From assembly GCA_913061145.1 (NCBI GenBank), contig CAJXUQ010000002.1, positions 186,001 to 250,000 of the forward strand: a stretch of 64,000 bases of DNA, written 5' to 3'. The position numbers and the translations under genes were made by a program. This DNA is from an uncultured Haliea sp. Lineage in GTDB: Bacteria > Pseudomonadota > Gammaproteobacteria > Pseudomonadales > Halieaceae. Below, piece after piece: positions 1-8,441 of the stretch. Below the pieces are notes generated by a model that ran no database searches, had not been told where the DNA came from, and saw only the letters and a program-made list of their open reading frames with translations. Every line of letters begins with the position of its first letter. Within the stretch, counting starts at the first letter, position 1.

Positions 1-786
1 CGGCGCGGCTTCACCCCGGCCTCTATCCGCACGTTTTGCGACATGATCGGCGTGACCCGCAGTGACGGCGTGGTTGATGTCGCGATGCTGGAGCACGCGA
101 TTCGCGATGACCTGAACACCAACGCGCCGCGCGGCATGTGCGTGCTGAACCCGCTCAAGGTGATTCTCACCGATCTTCCGGAGACGCATCGCGAGGTCCT
201 CACTGCGGCTTCGCACCCCAGCCGTGAAGATCTGGGTAGCCGCGAGGTGCCCTTTACCCGGGAGCTGTATATCGACGCGGATGATTTCCGGGAAGAAGCC
301 AACAAGAAATACAAGCGGCTTGTGCTGGGCAAGCGCGTTCGCCTGCGCAATGCCTATGTCATCGAAGCGACAGAGGTGGTCAGGGATGAGGCGGGAGAGA
401 TCATCGCCGTACATGCGCGGACCATTCCGGGAACGCTCGGTAACGATCCGGCCGATGGCGTCAAACCCAAGGGCGTGATCCAGTGGGTGTCTGCCAGCGA
501 GGGGCGTCGTGCCACCGTGCGCCTTTATGACCGCCTGTTCACCCATGAAGCACCGGATCGAGGCGATAACGCCTATCTTGAGTGGCTGAATCCCGAGTCT
601 CTGCGGGTCGTCGAGGGTGCCTGGATTGAACCGGCACTCGCCGCCGCGAGGCCCGAGCAGGGCTTTCAGTTTGAGCGGGAGGGTTACTTCGTTGCTGACC
701 GCTACGACCACACTGCGGAAAATCCGGTGTTCAACCGCACGATAGGGCTGAGGGACACCTGGGCTGCGGCAGGGGAGGATGCATGA
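1..786 (+). CDS. glnS: Glutaminyl-tRNA synthetase, C-terminal part (5' end outside window)
   Basis: The reading frame is open from the first base and ends at a TGA overlapping the next gene, leaving 261 residues. GlnS charges tRNA-Gln with glutamine in the cytoplasm. The visible part starts in the end of the catalytic core ([13 protein letters not shown] resembles the family's RRRGYTPASIR segment) and continues into the two beta-barrel anticodon-binding domains, with [17 protein letters not shown] and the late EREGYFV segments typical of bacterial GlnS. The HIGH and KMSKS motifs would lie upstream of the window. The stop overlaps the cysS start by four bases (ATGA), so the two synthetases are probably cotranscribed and translationally coupled. 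Confidence 0.95.
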   Translation, partial: RRGFTPASIRTFCDMIGVTRSDGVVDVAMLEHAIRDDLNTNAPRGMCVLNPLKVILTDLPETHREVLTAASHPSREDLGSREVPFTRELYIDADDFREEANKKYKRLVLGKRVRLRNAYVIEATEVVRDEAGEIIAVHARTIPGTLGNDPADGVKPKGVIQWVSASEGRRATVRLYDRLFTHEAPDRGDNAYLEWLNPESLRVVEGAWIEPALAAARPEQGFQFEREGYFVADRYDHTAENPVFNRTIGLRDTWAAAGEDA

Positions 787-2165
787 GCATTGTGCTGTAC
801 AACACCCTGAGTGCGCGCAAGGAGGTATTTGAGCCACTGCAGCCCGACCGTGTCACCATGTACGTGTGTGGCCCTACGGTCTACAACCTGGCGCACATCG
901 GTAACGCGCGCCCGGTGGTGGTGTTCGATGTTCTGTTCCGGCTGCTGCAGACCCAGTACCGCGAGGTGATCTACGCACGCAACATCACTGATGTCGATGA
1001 CAAAATCATCGCCGCCGCGCGGGACAGCGGGCGCAGCATCGAGGACGTCACCGCGGAGTTTACCAACAAGTATCGCGAGGATATGGCGGCATTGAACGCC
1101 TTGCCGCCGACGCTCGAGCCACATGCCACCCACCACATCGACGGCATGATTGCGCTCACCGAAACCCTGCTGGCCAAAGGGCATGCCTATGTCAGCGAGG
1201 GTCATGTGCTGTTTGCCGTGGAATCCATGCCGGACTACGGCCGCCTTTCCGGGCGCTCACTGGACGATATGCTGGCAGGAGCGCGTGTGGAGGTCGCCGA
1301 TTACAAGCGCCATCCGGGTGACTTCGTGCTCTGGAAACCGGCAGCTGCGGAGGATCCCGGCTGGGACAGCCCCTGGGGGCGCGGCCGGCCAGGGTGGCAC
1401 CTCGAGTGTTCTGCCATGATACGCGCACACCTTGGCGAGACCATTGATATTCACGGCGGCGGCCGTGACCTGATTTTTCCGCACCACGAAAACGAGATCG
1501 CGCAAAGCCGCTGCGCTCACGGTGGTGATTATGTGCGCTACTGGATGCATAACGCGTATCTGGATATCGACGGTGAAAAGATGTCCAAGTCGCTGGGCAA
1601 TTTCCGCACGGTGCGCGAACTGCTGGCTCATTATCGCGGGGAGGTGCTGCGTTTCGCGCTGCTCTCGGCACACTACCGCTCACCGCTGAACTTCTCCACC
1701 GATCTTCTGGCGCAGGCGGAGGCCAACCTGGGCGGATTTTACACCGCTTTGCGCGGAGTGCAGGACGTGCCCGTGCCAGAGAGCGATGATATAGATCTCT
1801 CGGCCGAGGGGTTCTATTGCGCCCTGGAAGATGACCTGAACACGCCACTGGCGATTGCCGAACTGCACGCCCTGGCCAAGCAGTTGCACAAGGCCGCCGA
1901 GGCCGACAAGCCCCGTTTGAAGGCGCGCCTGCTGGCGGCCGGAAAATTGCTGGGCATACTGCAGCAGGAACCAGAGGCGTGGCTGCAGGGCGGCGCAGCG
2001 GCCGATGACATTGCGCCGGAGGCGATTGAAGCGCTTATCGCCGAGCGCCAGGCAGCGAAACAGGACAGGGACTTTGCACGCGCCGATGCGATTCGTCAGC
2101 AGCTGCTGGACGCGGGCGTTGAACTGGAGGATGGCCGCGAGGGGACCCTCTGGCGCAGGGCCTGA
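783..2165 (+). CDS. cysS: Cysteinyl-tRNA synthetase
   Basis: This is a full-length 460-residue class I aminoacyl-tRNA synthetase that charges tRNA-Cys. The class I signature appears as HIGN at residues 38-41 and KMSKS at about 266-270. Cys29 in the VCGPTVY segment, the cysteine in WHLECSAM, and His/Cys residues in [11 protein letters not shown] match the family's zinc ligands that select cysteine. The C-terminal third has the helical anticodon-recognition domain. The start overlaps the glnS stop (ATGA). The gene ends only 14 bases from the convergent folD stop, and no convincing hairpin lies between them. Length matches the family norm of about 460. Confidence 0.97.
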   Translation: MSIVLYNTLSARKEVFEPLQPDRVTMYVCGPTVYNLAHIGNARPVVVFDVLFRLLQTQYREVIYARNITDVDDKIIAAARDSGRSIEDVTAEFTNKYREDMAALNALPPTLEPHATHHIDGMIALTETLLAKGHAYVSEGHVLFAVESMPDYGRLSGRSLDDMLAGARVEVADYKRHPGDFVLWKPAAAEDPGWDSPWGRGRPGWHLECSAMIRAHLGETIDIHGGGRDLIFPHHENEIAQSRCAHGGDYVRYWMHNAYLDIDGEKMSKSLGNFRTVRELLAHYRGEVLRFALLSAHYRSPLNFSTDLLAQAEANLGGFYTALRGVQDVPVPESDDIDLSAEGFYCALEDDLNTPLAIAELHALAKQLHKAAEADKPRLKARLLAAGKLLGILQQEPEAWLQGGAAADDIAPEAIEALIAERQAAKQDRDFARADAIRQQLLDAGVELEDGREGTLWRRA

Positions 2166-2179
2166 GGGTCCGCAAGGAT

Positions 2180-3025
2180 TCAGCCCAGTGACTTCTCGCC
2201 GGATTCAACGGTCTGCATGATCAGTGTGTTGATGGTCATCGGCCCGACACCGCCGGGAACCGGCGTATAGGCACTGGCGGTCTCCAGCAGGGGCGCCAGT
2301 TCGATGTCGCCGACGCCACCCGGGTGGTAGCCCGCATCTACCACTACCGCGCCGGGCTTGACCCAGGCCGCCTTGATGAACTCGGGTTTGCCCACCGCAC
2401 CCACCAGAATGTCTGCCTGGGCGACCAACGCCGGCAAGCCCTGTGTTCGGGAGTGGCAAATGGTCACGGTCGCATTTTTCTGTAACAGCATCATCGCCAT
2501 GGGTTTACCCAGAATAGGGCTGCGCCCCACCACCACGGCGTGTTTTCCTTCGATCTCAACGCCGTAACTCTCCAGCATCCTCATGATGCCCTGGGGCGTG
2601 GCACAGCCGTACGCCTCCTCGCCCATCGCCATGCGCCCAAAACCCAGGCAGGTGACACCGTCGACATCTTTTTCCAGCGCGATGGCGTCGAAGCAGGCGC
2701 GTTCGTCGATCTGGGCGGGCACCGGGTGCTGCAACAGGATGCCGTGCACATCGGGGTTGGCATTCAGCCGGGCAATCTCCTCCAGCAGTTCATCCGTGCT
2801 GGTGGTTGAGGGAAGTTCAACCGCCAGGGATTCCATGCCTACGCGACGGCAGGCGTTCCCCTTCATTTTCACGTAAGTCGCTGAGGCCGGGTCGTCACCG
2901 ACCAGTATGGTGGCGAGAATCGGTGTTTTGCCGCCTGAGCGGGCTTTGAGTTGCTCGACGCGCGCGAGCAGTTCGGCTTCGGTTTTGGCCGCGAGAGCCT
3001 TGCCGTCCAGAACCAGTGCTGACAT
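2180..3025 (-). CDS. folD: Bifunctional methylenetetrahydrofolate dehydrogenase/methenyl-THF cyclohydrolase
   Basis: FolD interconverts 5,10-methylene-, methenyl- and 10-formyl-tetrahydrofolate with NADP, feeding purine and formyl-Met synthesis. The 281-residue protein has the family's [14 protein letters not shown] segment with the catalytic YxxxK lysine, the [11 protein letters not shown] and [11 protein letters not shown] substrate-site blocks, the [16 protein letters not shown] dinucleotide-binding segment and the late PGGVGPMT signature. I chose the ATG at 3025 because it gives the usual length (about 285). The open frame runs further upstream only because it passes antisense through the tRNA-Pro region. 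The gene is divergent from the tRNA cluster and convergent with cysS. Confidence 0.96.
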   Translation of the reverse strand: MSALVLDGKALAAKTEAELLARVEQLKARSGGKTPILATILVGDDPASATYVKMKGNACRRVGMESLAVELPSTTSTDELLEEIARLNANPDVHGILLQHPVPAQIDERACFDAIALEKDVDGVTCLGFGRMAMGEEAYGCATPQGIMRMLESYGVEIEGKHAVVVGRSPILGKPMAMMLLQKNATVTICHSRTQGLPALVAQADILVGAVGKPEFIKAAWVKPGAVVVDAGYHPGGVGDIELAPLLETASAYTPVPGGVGPMTINTLIMQTVESGEKSLG

Positions 3026-3136
3026 GGGTCTGTATCCTGTGTTTGAGGTTGGGAGCGGGCGACTATTGTCCCATGCGCACGCGCTGAATGGGAGAGCAGT
3101 GCGGGGCGAAAGGGATATATTATGACCAAACTGACG

Positions 3137-3165
3137 TTGACGCCCTGCCGGGTGCTGAGTATCAT
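3137..3165 (+). promoter_or_regulatory. Sigma-70-type promoter for the tRNA-Pro/His cluster
   Basis: TTGACG (3137-3142) and TATCAT (3160-3165) are separated by exactly 17 bases. A GC-rich stretch (CGCCCCC) follows, resembling the discriminator of stringently controlled stable-RNA promoters. The tRNA-Pro 5' end is about 37 bases beyond the expected transcription start. This was called by eye. Confidence 0.65.
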
Positions 3166-3208
3166 TCGCCCCCTGAAAACGGACCGCAGTTTGGTCCAGG
3201 CAGAATAT

Positions 3209-3285
3209 CGGGGTATAGCGCAGTCTGGTAGCGCGCCTGCTTTGGGAGCAGGATGTCGGGAGTTCGAATCTCTCTACCCCGACCA
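3209..3285 (+). tRNA. tRNA-Pro (anticodon TGG)
   Basis: The acceptor strands CGGGGTA and TACCCCG (3275-3281) pair fully, followed by discriminator A and an encoded CCA. The anticodon stem CCTGC/GCAGG encloses the loop TTTGGGA with anticodon TGG. The T arm carries GTTCGAATC. The length is 77 nt including CCA. It is the first of three closely spaced tRNA genes. Confidence 0.97.
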
Positions 3286-3338
3286 ACTATTGGCCACGGT
3301 TGTCGAGTTGGTTGTATTGTTTTCAGCCCTTTTGCAGT

Positions 3339-3415
3339 GGTGGCCGTAGCTCACCTGGTAGAGCACCGGATTGTGACTCCGGAGGTAGCGGGTTCAAGAC
3401 CCGTCGGCCACCCCA
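3339..3415 (+). tRNA. tRNA-His (anticodon GTG)
   Basis: The extra 5' G (position -1, base 3339) opposite discriminator C73 is the hallmark of histidine tRNA. The acceptor strands GTGGCCG/CGGCCAC pair perfectly and CCA is encoded. The anticodon stem CCGGA/TCCGG encloses TTGTGAC with anticodon GTG. The gene lies 53 bases after tRNA-Pro and is probably cotranscribed with it. Confidence 0.97.
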
Positions 3416-3467
3416 CTCCCTCCCTGTCTACGGTGTTGCCCACATTCCTGTCTCGGGCCTGCGTGAG

Positions 3468-3496
3468 CTGGCAACTTGTCGACTGGGTGCTATACT
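3468..3496 (+). promoter_or_regulatory. Possible promoter for tRNA-Arg
   Basis: TATACT (3491-3496) is a good -10 element. CTGGCA at 3468-3473, 17 bases upstream, is a weak -35. A GC-rich discriminator (CGCGCCCG) follows. It sits in the 181-base gap between tRNA-His and tRNA-Arg, so tRNA-Arg may have its own start site. Confidence 0.4.
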
Positions 3497-3596
3497 CGCG
3501 CCCGTGAAATGCGGGGCGTTATCATCCGGTAGGTCTCCGATTTTCGGGATCCGCGCGCAGACCAAACGCCGATGCACTACACCATCAGCCATTTGT

Positions 3597-3673
3597 GGGG
3601 GTATAGCTCAGCTGGATAGAGCAACGGCCTTCTAAGCCGTAGGTCGAGGGTTCGAGTCCTTCTGCCCCTGCCA
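3597..3673 (+). tRNA. tRNA-Arg (anticodon TCT), integration target
   Basis: The acceptor strand GGGGGTA (3597-3603) pairs with TGCCCCT using two G-T wobbles, and CCA is encoded at 3671-3673. The anticodon stem ACGGC/GCCGT encloses CTTCTAA with anticodon TCT. The T arm has GTTCGAGTC. Its 3' half, from the anticodon stem to one base past CCA, is duplicated exactly at 12771-12818, which marks it as the attachment site of the integrated element. The gene itself is left intact. Confidence 0.97.
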
Positions 3674-3674
3674 C
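3627..3674 (+). repeat. attL: 48-bp att direct repeat inside tRNA-Arg
   Basis: This 48-base segment, from the anticodon stem of tRNA-Arg to one base beyond CCA, recurs without mismatch at 12771-12818 in the same orientation. The flanks diverge immediately (one mismatch, then scattered identity). This is the classic footprint of a tyrosine-integrase element that recombines within a tRNA gene and restores it. Confidence 0.95.
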
Positions 3675-3735
3675 TAACCTATTGAAAATAAACAATAATA
3701 TTTGCAATTCGAATTTTTACTGTCTCCATGAATCT

Positions 3736-3757
3736 CTCGTAAGTGCAATGTAAGTGC
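3736..3757 (+). repeat. Putative integrase arm-type sites, left copy
   Basis: The 22-base sequence contains two GTAAGTGC octamers spaced 11 bases start to start (GTAAGTGCAATGTAAGTGC) preceded by CTC. An identical copy in the same orientation lies at 12643-12664 near the other end. Short repeats just inside both att sites are expected for arm-binding sites of lambda/P4-type integrases. The role is inferred. Confidence 0.6.
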
Positions 3758-4159
3758 GGGCGGGGTTTGTTGGCGGCAGTGTTGGCGGTAATTTGCCTTC
3801 CCGCTGCTCTCAGCCCTGAAGCCAGCCGATAACAGGACAGCCGAGATACGCCATGAAGCCGCAGAGCGTGTTGCGAGGGAAGAACGCGAGGATAGGCGGG
3901 CGCTGTGCAAGTTGATGCTAGTCACGCTGTGTTGATGGGTATCATGATTGGCTTTGCGGCAGGATTACTGTTGACGGTTGGGTAGGGAGAGGCTCGCCAA
4001 GGGACCTTTGTTGCCGTCGGAAAGGAGCTCAACGTTTGTTGCGGTGTACGCAATGCATGCTTAGTGTGTTGGGAGGGTTTTTGCGCCTTCTTCACACGCA
4101 TCATTGGGTATGCTGCGGTCGGCTCCTAGCGGTTAACATAGTGCTCGTGCTATGATTGC

Positions 4160-4179
4160 ATATAACAATAATGTGATAT
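4160..4179. promoter_or_regulatory. Imperfect palindrome upstream of toxin gene (candidate operator)
   Basis: ATATAACA-ATAA-TGTGATAT is an inverted repeat with 7 of 8 pairs matching, ending five bases before the toxin ATG in AT-rich sequence that could include the -10 region. Autoregulation of the operon by the Xre-type antitoxin binding such a palindrome is usual for HigBA families. No Shine-Dalgarno sequence is evident before the toxin start. Confidence 0.4.
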
Positions 4180-4184
4180 AGTTT

Positions 4185-4565
4185 ATGGCTAGGCGTAAAA
4201 TATACGACTACATTGATGATGATGGTGAGAGCTGTCTTGAGGTGTGGATACAAAGCCAGAGGATGCCTGGCTTGGACGCCGTGATTGATGCTCGACTTCA
4301 GGGCCTTGAGGTTGTAGATGATCTAAGGCGTCCTGCGTGGGACAAATTAACTGGCAACTGCATGGGCCTTTATGAGGCTAGGATTGATTACAAAGGTGTG
4401 TGCGTTCGAGTTATCTGTTGTTTTGGCCCTGGTCAGGGTGAAATCACTATCTTGGGCGCCGCGACCAAGCGCGGCCGAACATTTAACCCAAGAAACATTT
4501 GTCAGGTTGCGCTAGGTAGAAAGGCGCGAATCACGGAAAAAGGAAGAACTAGTGAGCACTTTTAG
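4185..4565 (+). CDS. HigB/Gp49-like RelE-superfamily toxin
   Basis: The 126-residue protein resembles phage Gp49/HigB toxins (RelE/ParE superfamily, usually ribosome-dependent mRNA interferases). The order is an N-terminal YDYIDDDGES strand, a helical segment ending GLEVVDDLRRPAWDKL, the GLYEARIDYKG..VRVICCF strand pair, and a KRGRTFNPRNI C-terminal segment similar to the family's KK...P..EI tail. The gene opens a toxin-first trio, overlapping the antitoxin by 14 bases. The trio is visibly more AT-rich than the rest of the element and lies on the opposite strand, which suggests separate acquisition. The activity is inferred from resemblance only. Confidence 0.75.
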   Translation: MARRKIYDYIDDDGESCLEVWIQSQRMPGLDAVIDARLQGLEVVDDLRRPAWDKLTGNCMGLYEARIDYKGVCVRVICCFGPGQGEITILGAATKRGRTFNPRNICQVALGRKARITEKGRTSEHF

Positions 4566-5049
4566 TAAGAGATTTTTGAAGATCATCGGAAAGCTGTCAG
4601 ATAAAGCTTACCGCGATGCTTATGTAGAAGCGCATATTGACAGTGGACTAGCATTCCAAATAAGGGATATTCGTAAGAATAGAGGGTTGACGCAAGCTGA
4701 GTTGGCAGATTTGATAAACACTAAACAAGCATCTATTAGCAGATTTGAAGATCCTAACTATGGGAAATACACCATAGAGTCTCTTAAAAAAATGGCTTCT
4801 GTTTTTGACGTGGCATTGATGGTTAGGTTTGTGCCATTTTCTGAGTTGGCCAGAAAAACTAGTTTTATGAATAGCGAAGATATTGCCGTCCCAGCGTTTT
4901 CTGAAGATCCAGGCCTCAGATTTCAGTCTCAAAAAGATGATGTCGTAGTTTCAATAGACGTAGAAGGTGTGACGCATTCGAGTCAACCAGTCCGCTTCGA
5001 TCACAACAGAAGCACCGTTACAACCACGCAATTTGAAGTGGCACTTTAA
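4552..5049 (+). CDS. Xre-family antitoxin (HigA-like) with C-terminal extension
   Basis: Residues about 35-95 form a classic Xre helix-turn-helix (IRDIRKNRGLTQAELADLI, then QASISRFEDP), as in HigA antitoxins that neutralise HigB and repress their own operon. The start is GTG at 4552, preceded by AGGAAG and overlapping the toxin gene by 14 bases. After the HTH the protein continues about 70 residues (165 total), longer than a minimal HigA of about 100. This tail is rich in acidic and hydrophobic residues. Antitoxin tails of this sort can serve toxin binding or, in toxin-antitoxin-chaperone systems, chaperone dependence. The stop is two bases from the next ATG, so all three genes are coupled. 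Confidence 0.8.
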   Translation: MSTFSKRFLKIIGKLSDKAYRDAYVEAHIDSGLAFQIRDIRKNRGLTQAELADLINTKQASISRFEDPNYGKYTIESLKKMASVFDVALMVRFVPFSELARKTSFMNSEDIAVPAFSEDPGLRFQSQKDDVVVSIDVEGVTHSSQPVRFDHNRSTVTTTQFEVAL

Positions 5050-5051
5050 TC

Positions 5052-5522
5052 ATGGCTAGTGTTGTTTATTCCTGTTTATGTCATGGCCTCGCTATTGATC
5101 AGCGCTCGAACAGAGTTTCGATTTTTGACATCATTGAAAACGTGAGAACATCAATTTCGGTTCTGAAATCTCAGAGCGACGCAAATGGAGAAAAAATTCC
5201 GAAAGAAGGCGATTGGATTCTGTCCCAAGTAAAAGCTTCAATAATTACGCAATTCTCTAGATCTCAACTCAAAGACCCTGAGGAAGCTAAGGCAAGAATA
5301 CGCATTGTTTCCGACGATGGACAAACCTTTAACTCAGATATTGATGTCGAGGTAGATTTAAAAACATCGATTTCAAATCGCATAATTCATGATTTAGAGA
5401 CTGTTCCGCTGTGTTTTCGTGTCGGGGATCACTATCAGTTTTTTGTGGTTGAATTCCTTCAGAATGAGGAGTGGGTGGAGGCTTACCGTACACCGCTCAT
5501 TGTTAGGTTTGTCGAAGATTAG
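5052..5522 (+). CDS. Third protein of the toxin-antitoxin operon, unknown function
   Basis: This 156-residue cytosolic-looking protein starts two bases after the antitoxin stop, with no signal peptide or membrane segment. The pattern of alternating short hydrophobic stretches (VYSCLCHGLAID, RVSIFDIIENV, ASIITQFSR, ARIRIVSDD, LCFRVGDHYQFFVV, TPLIVRFVED) suggests an all-beta sandwich. The opening SCLCHGLAIDQ...NRVSIFDIIE resembles small uncharacterised proteins of the DUF6941 kind; that is a recollection, not a search result. Position after a HigBA-like pair is where SecB-like chaperones sit in TAC systems, but I see no SecB sequence signature. It could be a third regulatory component, a chaperone analogue or a phage sensor. 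Confidence 0.6.
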   Translation: MASVVYSCLCHGLAIDQRSNRVSIFDIIENVRTSISVLKSQSDANGEKIPKEGDWILSQVKASIITQFSRSQLKDPEEAKARIRIVSDDGQTFNSDIDVEVDLKTSISNRIIHDLETVPLCFRVGDHYQFFVVEFLQNEEWVEAYRTPLIVRFVED

Positions 5523-5568
5523 TATTGCTATCGATTTCGCCCTTTTCCCACTTCAGTTGAAGCGATCG

Positions 5569-6807
5569 TCAGGTTGGGTTGAGCGTTCCAATGGAACCAT
5601 CACGCTTTGAAAGCGCTTCGAGACTGTAGTTCTGTTGCTGGAGATAGGGGTACTTGCCTCCAGGCACCTTGTCGAACCCTAGCTTGGCTCGGGCCTCATC
5701 CGGGGCCAGAATGCCAGCCCCTACAGCCCTCGCGAGACTTTCCATTTGAGTCGCGCTATCCATGCGCAGTAGCCCATCCAGATCAAGTTGAACGCGCTTA
5801 CCCTGGGGCACCATAAGCCCTTCGTCGAGGCTGGTTTCCATGTCTTCGATTAGGATTTGCAGGCACTGGCTGTAGTACATTGAGTGCAGGGCTTCGATGT
5901 TGTTGTGGGTCGGCATCGGGCCCACGCCCACCATATAACCGGGAACGTGGAACGTTGAGCACACGGTTTCAGCCGACCACTTGAGATGCTCCAAAAGTTG
6001 GCTGTCCACGTTCGACATGCGCATTGGCTCATACTTCAGCCCATCGCCCACGACTGCAATGCGGCCAGACCTTTCACCGGTAAAGTTGCCCTCCCAGTAT
6101 TCCTTCAGCCTGATTGCAGTCTGATCTGAGATTGAACCGGGTGCGGCCAGTATCCCACCAGGGCTTGAAGCGTTCGCAAAAAACCCTTTGGCATTCTCCT
6201 GAATGGTCAGGCCAATACGCGAGGGCACGGCGCTGGCATAGATGGGCGGCAAGCCAATCAGCGGATGGTAAATGCAGTTCCAGCGGTCATGGATTATCTC
6301 GCGGGCCGGGACTGTTAGCTCAGACGTGTCCACGCCAGCAAGTCGCTGTTGCGATAGCTTGTAGAACACGTCACCGCTATCTGACACCAGCGGAGTCACC
6401 CGCAAAGGGTCAAGGACGTGCAGGCCAGTCACCCGGCCAGCGCTGCGCACCTTCAGGGCGTAGGTGTTGCCGTGAATCAACTTCGATTCGATCCAGTGCT
6501 GTTTGAATCGGATATGATTCTGGTAGCCATTGGGCTTGCGCAGCACTTCAGCCGCCTGATTTTGTGCCTCGCGCCAGATCCCGCCTGTCTTTTCCTGCAC
6601 CGTGGGGCGCAGCTTGGCAATGTCGCCGGAAATCAGGGAAACACACGCAAAGGTAGCCGACTGGCTGAGTACACTTTCAGTGCTCTGGTAAGCCGCGTCT
6701 GACTGCCACGCACCCGGACGAAAATCAAAGATTCGCGTCCAGGCACGATCATTCACAGTCTCACCGCCTTTTTGTACCTGCTTTGAGCCAAAGGGCCACA
6801 ACTTCAC
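5569..6807 (-). CDS. HK97-family phage portal protein
   Basis: The portal forms the dodecameric ring at one head vertex through which DNA is packaged. The 412-residue protein matches HK97-type portals: the N-terminal SATFACVSLISGDIAKL block, the HWIESKLIHGNTYAL segment, LHVLDPLRV, then FFANASSPGGIL, and the C-terminal NNIEALHSMYYSQCL and ILAPDEARAKLGFDKV segments. The start is GTG at 6807, preceded by a G-rich site and 11 bases after the capsid gene stop. It is the last gene of the leftward operon. A portal implies DNA packaging, yet no terminase is present in the element, so packaging would need a helper. Confidence 0.92.
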   Translation of the reverse strand: MKLWPFGSKQVQKGGETVNDRAWTRIFDFRPGAWQSDAAYQSTESVLSQSATFACVSLISGDIAKLRPTVQEKTGGIWREAQNQAAEVLRKPNGYQNHIRFKQHWIESKLIHGNTYALKVRSAGRVTGLHVLDPLRVTPLVSDSGDVFYKLSQQRLAGVDTSELTVPAREIIHDRWNCIYHPLIGLPPIYASAVPSRIGLTIQENAKGFFANASSPGGILAAPGSISDQTAIRLKEYWEGNFTGERSGRIAVVGDGLKYEPMRMSNVDSQLLEHLKWSAETVCSTFHVPGYMVGVGPMPTHNNIEALHSMYYSQCLQILIEDMETSLDEGLMVPQGKRVQLDLDGLLRMDSATQMESLARAVGAGILAPDEARAKLGFDKVPGGKYPYLQQQNYSLEALSKRDGSIGTLNPT

Positions 6808-6818
6808 GAGATGCCCCC

Positions 6819-8156
6819 TTAGGTGGAGATTGCGCCGCCATAGTCAGCGTCATTGATCCACGCCACAGCCGACTCTCTGCGGCGGGCGAAGTTAATGGAC
6901 TGCACAACCTTAAAGGCGGTCGATTCAGTCTGGAACATGCTCACAGTCTTACCAGTCGGCGCGGTAGGGGTGTCGGTGTCGGCACCCGGCGCGCTGTCCA
7001 TTTCAATTGTGGCTTGCTGGGACATTGATACTTCCATCGTGCCCATGCCGATACGGTAAATGTCCGAGGGCTTCAACATGATGACGTGATTGGCGTTCAC
7101 GTTGTCGCCGGTCACAACAGGCTTCTTGAATATCGTTCCACCGTCCTCCGAAATATCCGGGAACTCGTACTGGTCGAGGGCGTTGCGCAGCATGGAAAGC
7201 CCAGTGGCCAGGGCAGGGTTCATGATGACCCATTGTCCGCCTGAATTGCGTGCGGTCGTGAACCGATACATCATTTCCTTGAAATCATTGGCCACGGCAT
7301 CCCCGTCCGTACCTGCGGAAGTAGTCGCGGGAATGTTGTACAGGATACCGGCAGGACTAACCCCAGGCACCGCAGCCAGGGCACTGATAAACGTGGAGTC
7401 GATACGCTGCCGTGCAGCCTCTACCAGCGCGTCACGCACCAGCATTTCGGCTGAAGGGCTACTGTCGCGCAGCCACTCATTCGACGCCACAGCGATTGTG
7501 GCGACCTTCAGCGGGGTCAGGGTCACATCATTGAAGTCTGCGGAGGTAACCGGAATTGCTTTGGACTCGCCTACCCAATAGCCGGTTGCTGCACCGTCCT
7601 GCCCCTTGATGGTGATGTTGGCGGGCACCTCGCGCAGCGGCAACTGGTTGTAGATGGTCTTGCCGTACAGATACTCTTGAAAGTCTCCCATCCAGGTATC
7701 GCGGGAAACAAGCTCGTTACCCCACTCACCAGCGCCTGAACCGCCACCTGTTACATCGGCCTTGATGACCTCAACCACGCGGGGGGATGACTTGCCCCAG
7801 CGCTCGTTGGCAATCGCCACGGGGGAGCGTTGATGCAGGTTACCAAGTGCCTTGGCGATCACCATGCGCGTGAAATTCTGCCCCTGAAAATCCTCATCGC
7901 GTGAACGGTGTTTCAGAATGGCGGGGGCACCTTTGATCGGGGTTGCTGTTCTCATCTGCTCAGTCTCAAGTTGCTTGTAGCGTGAAATATCTGAATCGAG
8001 CTGCACAATCTCGCCTTGCAGCTCGTCAAATTCGGATTGCTCAACCTCGGCCAGCGTGCGGCCTTCGCTGGCGGCGATCCGCGTGATCTGATTTCGACGC
8101 TCTACGCGCAAGTCCTTGTTGTAGAGCATGTCCGCAATGTGTTCGGAAATATTCAT
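6819..8156 (-). CDS. HK97-fold major capsid protein
   Basis: The 445-residue protein begins with a charged, coiled-coil-prone region (about residues 15-70, ERRNQITRIAAS...EVEQSEFDELQGEI) like the delta/scaffold domain of HK97 gp5. The capsid fold follows: GGSGAGEWGNELV, YLYGKTIYNQLPLREV, a YWVGESKAIPVT segment, KVATIAVASNEWLRDSS, then WVIMNPALATGLSML and the C-terminal FARRRESAVAWI strand. The ATG overlaps the upstream stop (ATGA) with GAGG seven bases before it. HK97-type heads normally need a prohead protease; none is visible here, so maturation may be unprocessed or helper-supplied. Confidence 0.92.
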   Translation of the reverse strand: MNISEHIADMLYNKDLRVERRNQITRIAASEGRTLAEVEQSEFDELQGEIVQLDSDISRYKQLETEQMRTATPIKGAPAILKHRSRDEDFQGQNFTRMVIAKALGNLHQRSPVAIANERWGKSSPRVVEVIKADVTGGGSGAGEWGNELVSRDTWMGDFQEYLYGKTIYNQLPLREVPANITIKGQDGAATGYWVGESKAIPVTSADFNDVTLTPLKVATIAVASNEWLRDSSPSAEMLVRDALVEAARQRIDSTFISALAAVPGVSPAGILYNIPATTSAGTDGDAVANDFKEMMYRFTTARNSGGQWVIMNPALATGLSMLRNALDQYEFPDISEDGGTIFKKPVVTGDNVNANHVIMLKPSDIYRIGMGTMEVSMSQQATIEMDSAPGADTDTPTAPTGKTVSMFQTESTAFKVVQSINFARRRESAVAWINDADYGGAIST

Positions 8157-8368
8157 TTCTTGCCTCGTTCTAAGTGGGGCGCAAGCCGTTCTGCAAACAG
8201 CCGCATCAGATCGGACTCGGTGAGCAAGGGATCAAGCTCCCCCGGTTCGTAGTAAGCCGCCGCCACGTTGTTCGCAGCACGCTGGAACTCGTAGCCATAG
8301 ATATTGCTGTGCTTGGCCACCAAAAGGGCCATGTCTCTTTCAAGTGCCTGAACGTCGCTGTGTGCCAT
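8153..8368 (-). CDS. Small protein upstream of capsid gene, unknown
   Basis: The 71-residue protein is rich in Ala, Glu and Leu, with no Cys and no membrane segment. Two predicted helices (VQALERDMALLVAKH and DLMRLFAERLAPHLE) flank a FQRAANNVAAAYYEPGEL stretch. It is translationally coupled to the capsid gene (ATGA), which suggests a role in head assembly or its regulation. I do not recognise the family. AGGA lies 10 bases before the ATG. Confidence 0.65.
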   Translation of the reverse strand: MAHSDVQALERDMALLVAKHSNIYGYEFQRAANNVAAAYYEPGELDPLLTESDLMRLFAERLAPHLERGKK

Positions 8369-8441
8369 GATAAAAATGTCCTGTATCTACTATCATCGTA
8401 TCAACGGGGTCAGAGTTTCTCGTGCCACGAATTCCCCGTAT

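Larger units (their letters stand above)
3675..4184. other. Gene-free left end of the element
   Basis: This 510-base stretch holds AT-rich DNA next to attL (3675-3720), a pair of putative integrase arm sites (3736-3757), and the promoter/operator region of the toxin gene at its right edge. The short open frames on the minus strand resemble no family I recognise and lack convincing ribosome-binding sites, so I call no gene here. Confidence 0.6.

Noticed and set aside
3026-3286. Upstream extension of the folD frame, and overlapping frames in 3122-3635
   Set aside because: They run through tRNA-Pro, tRNA-His and tRNA-Arg in sense or antisense; the translations are recurrent tRNA-derived artefacts.
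5052-5522. SecB-like chaperone in a TAC system
   Set aside because: The genomic position fits but the sequence shows no SecB features; kept as unknown.
5523-5568. Terminator between the trio and the portal gene
   Set aside because: Only a 5-bp stem is visible and no T-run follows it.
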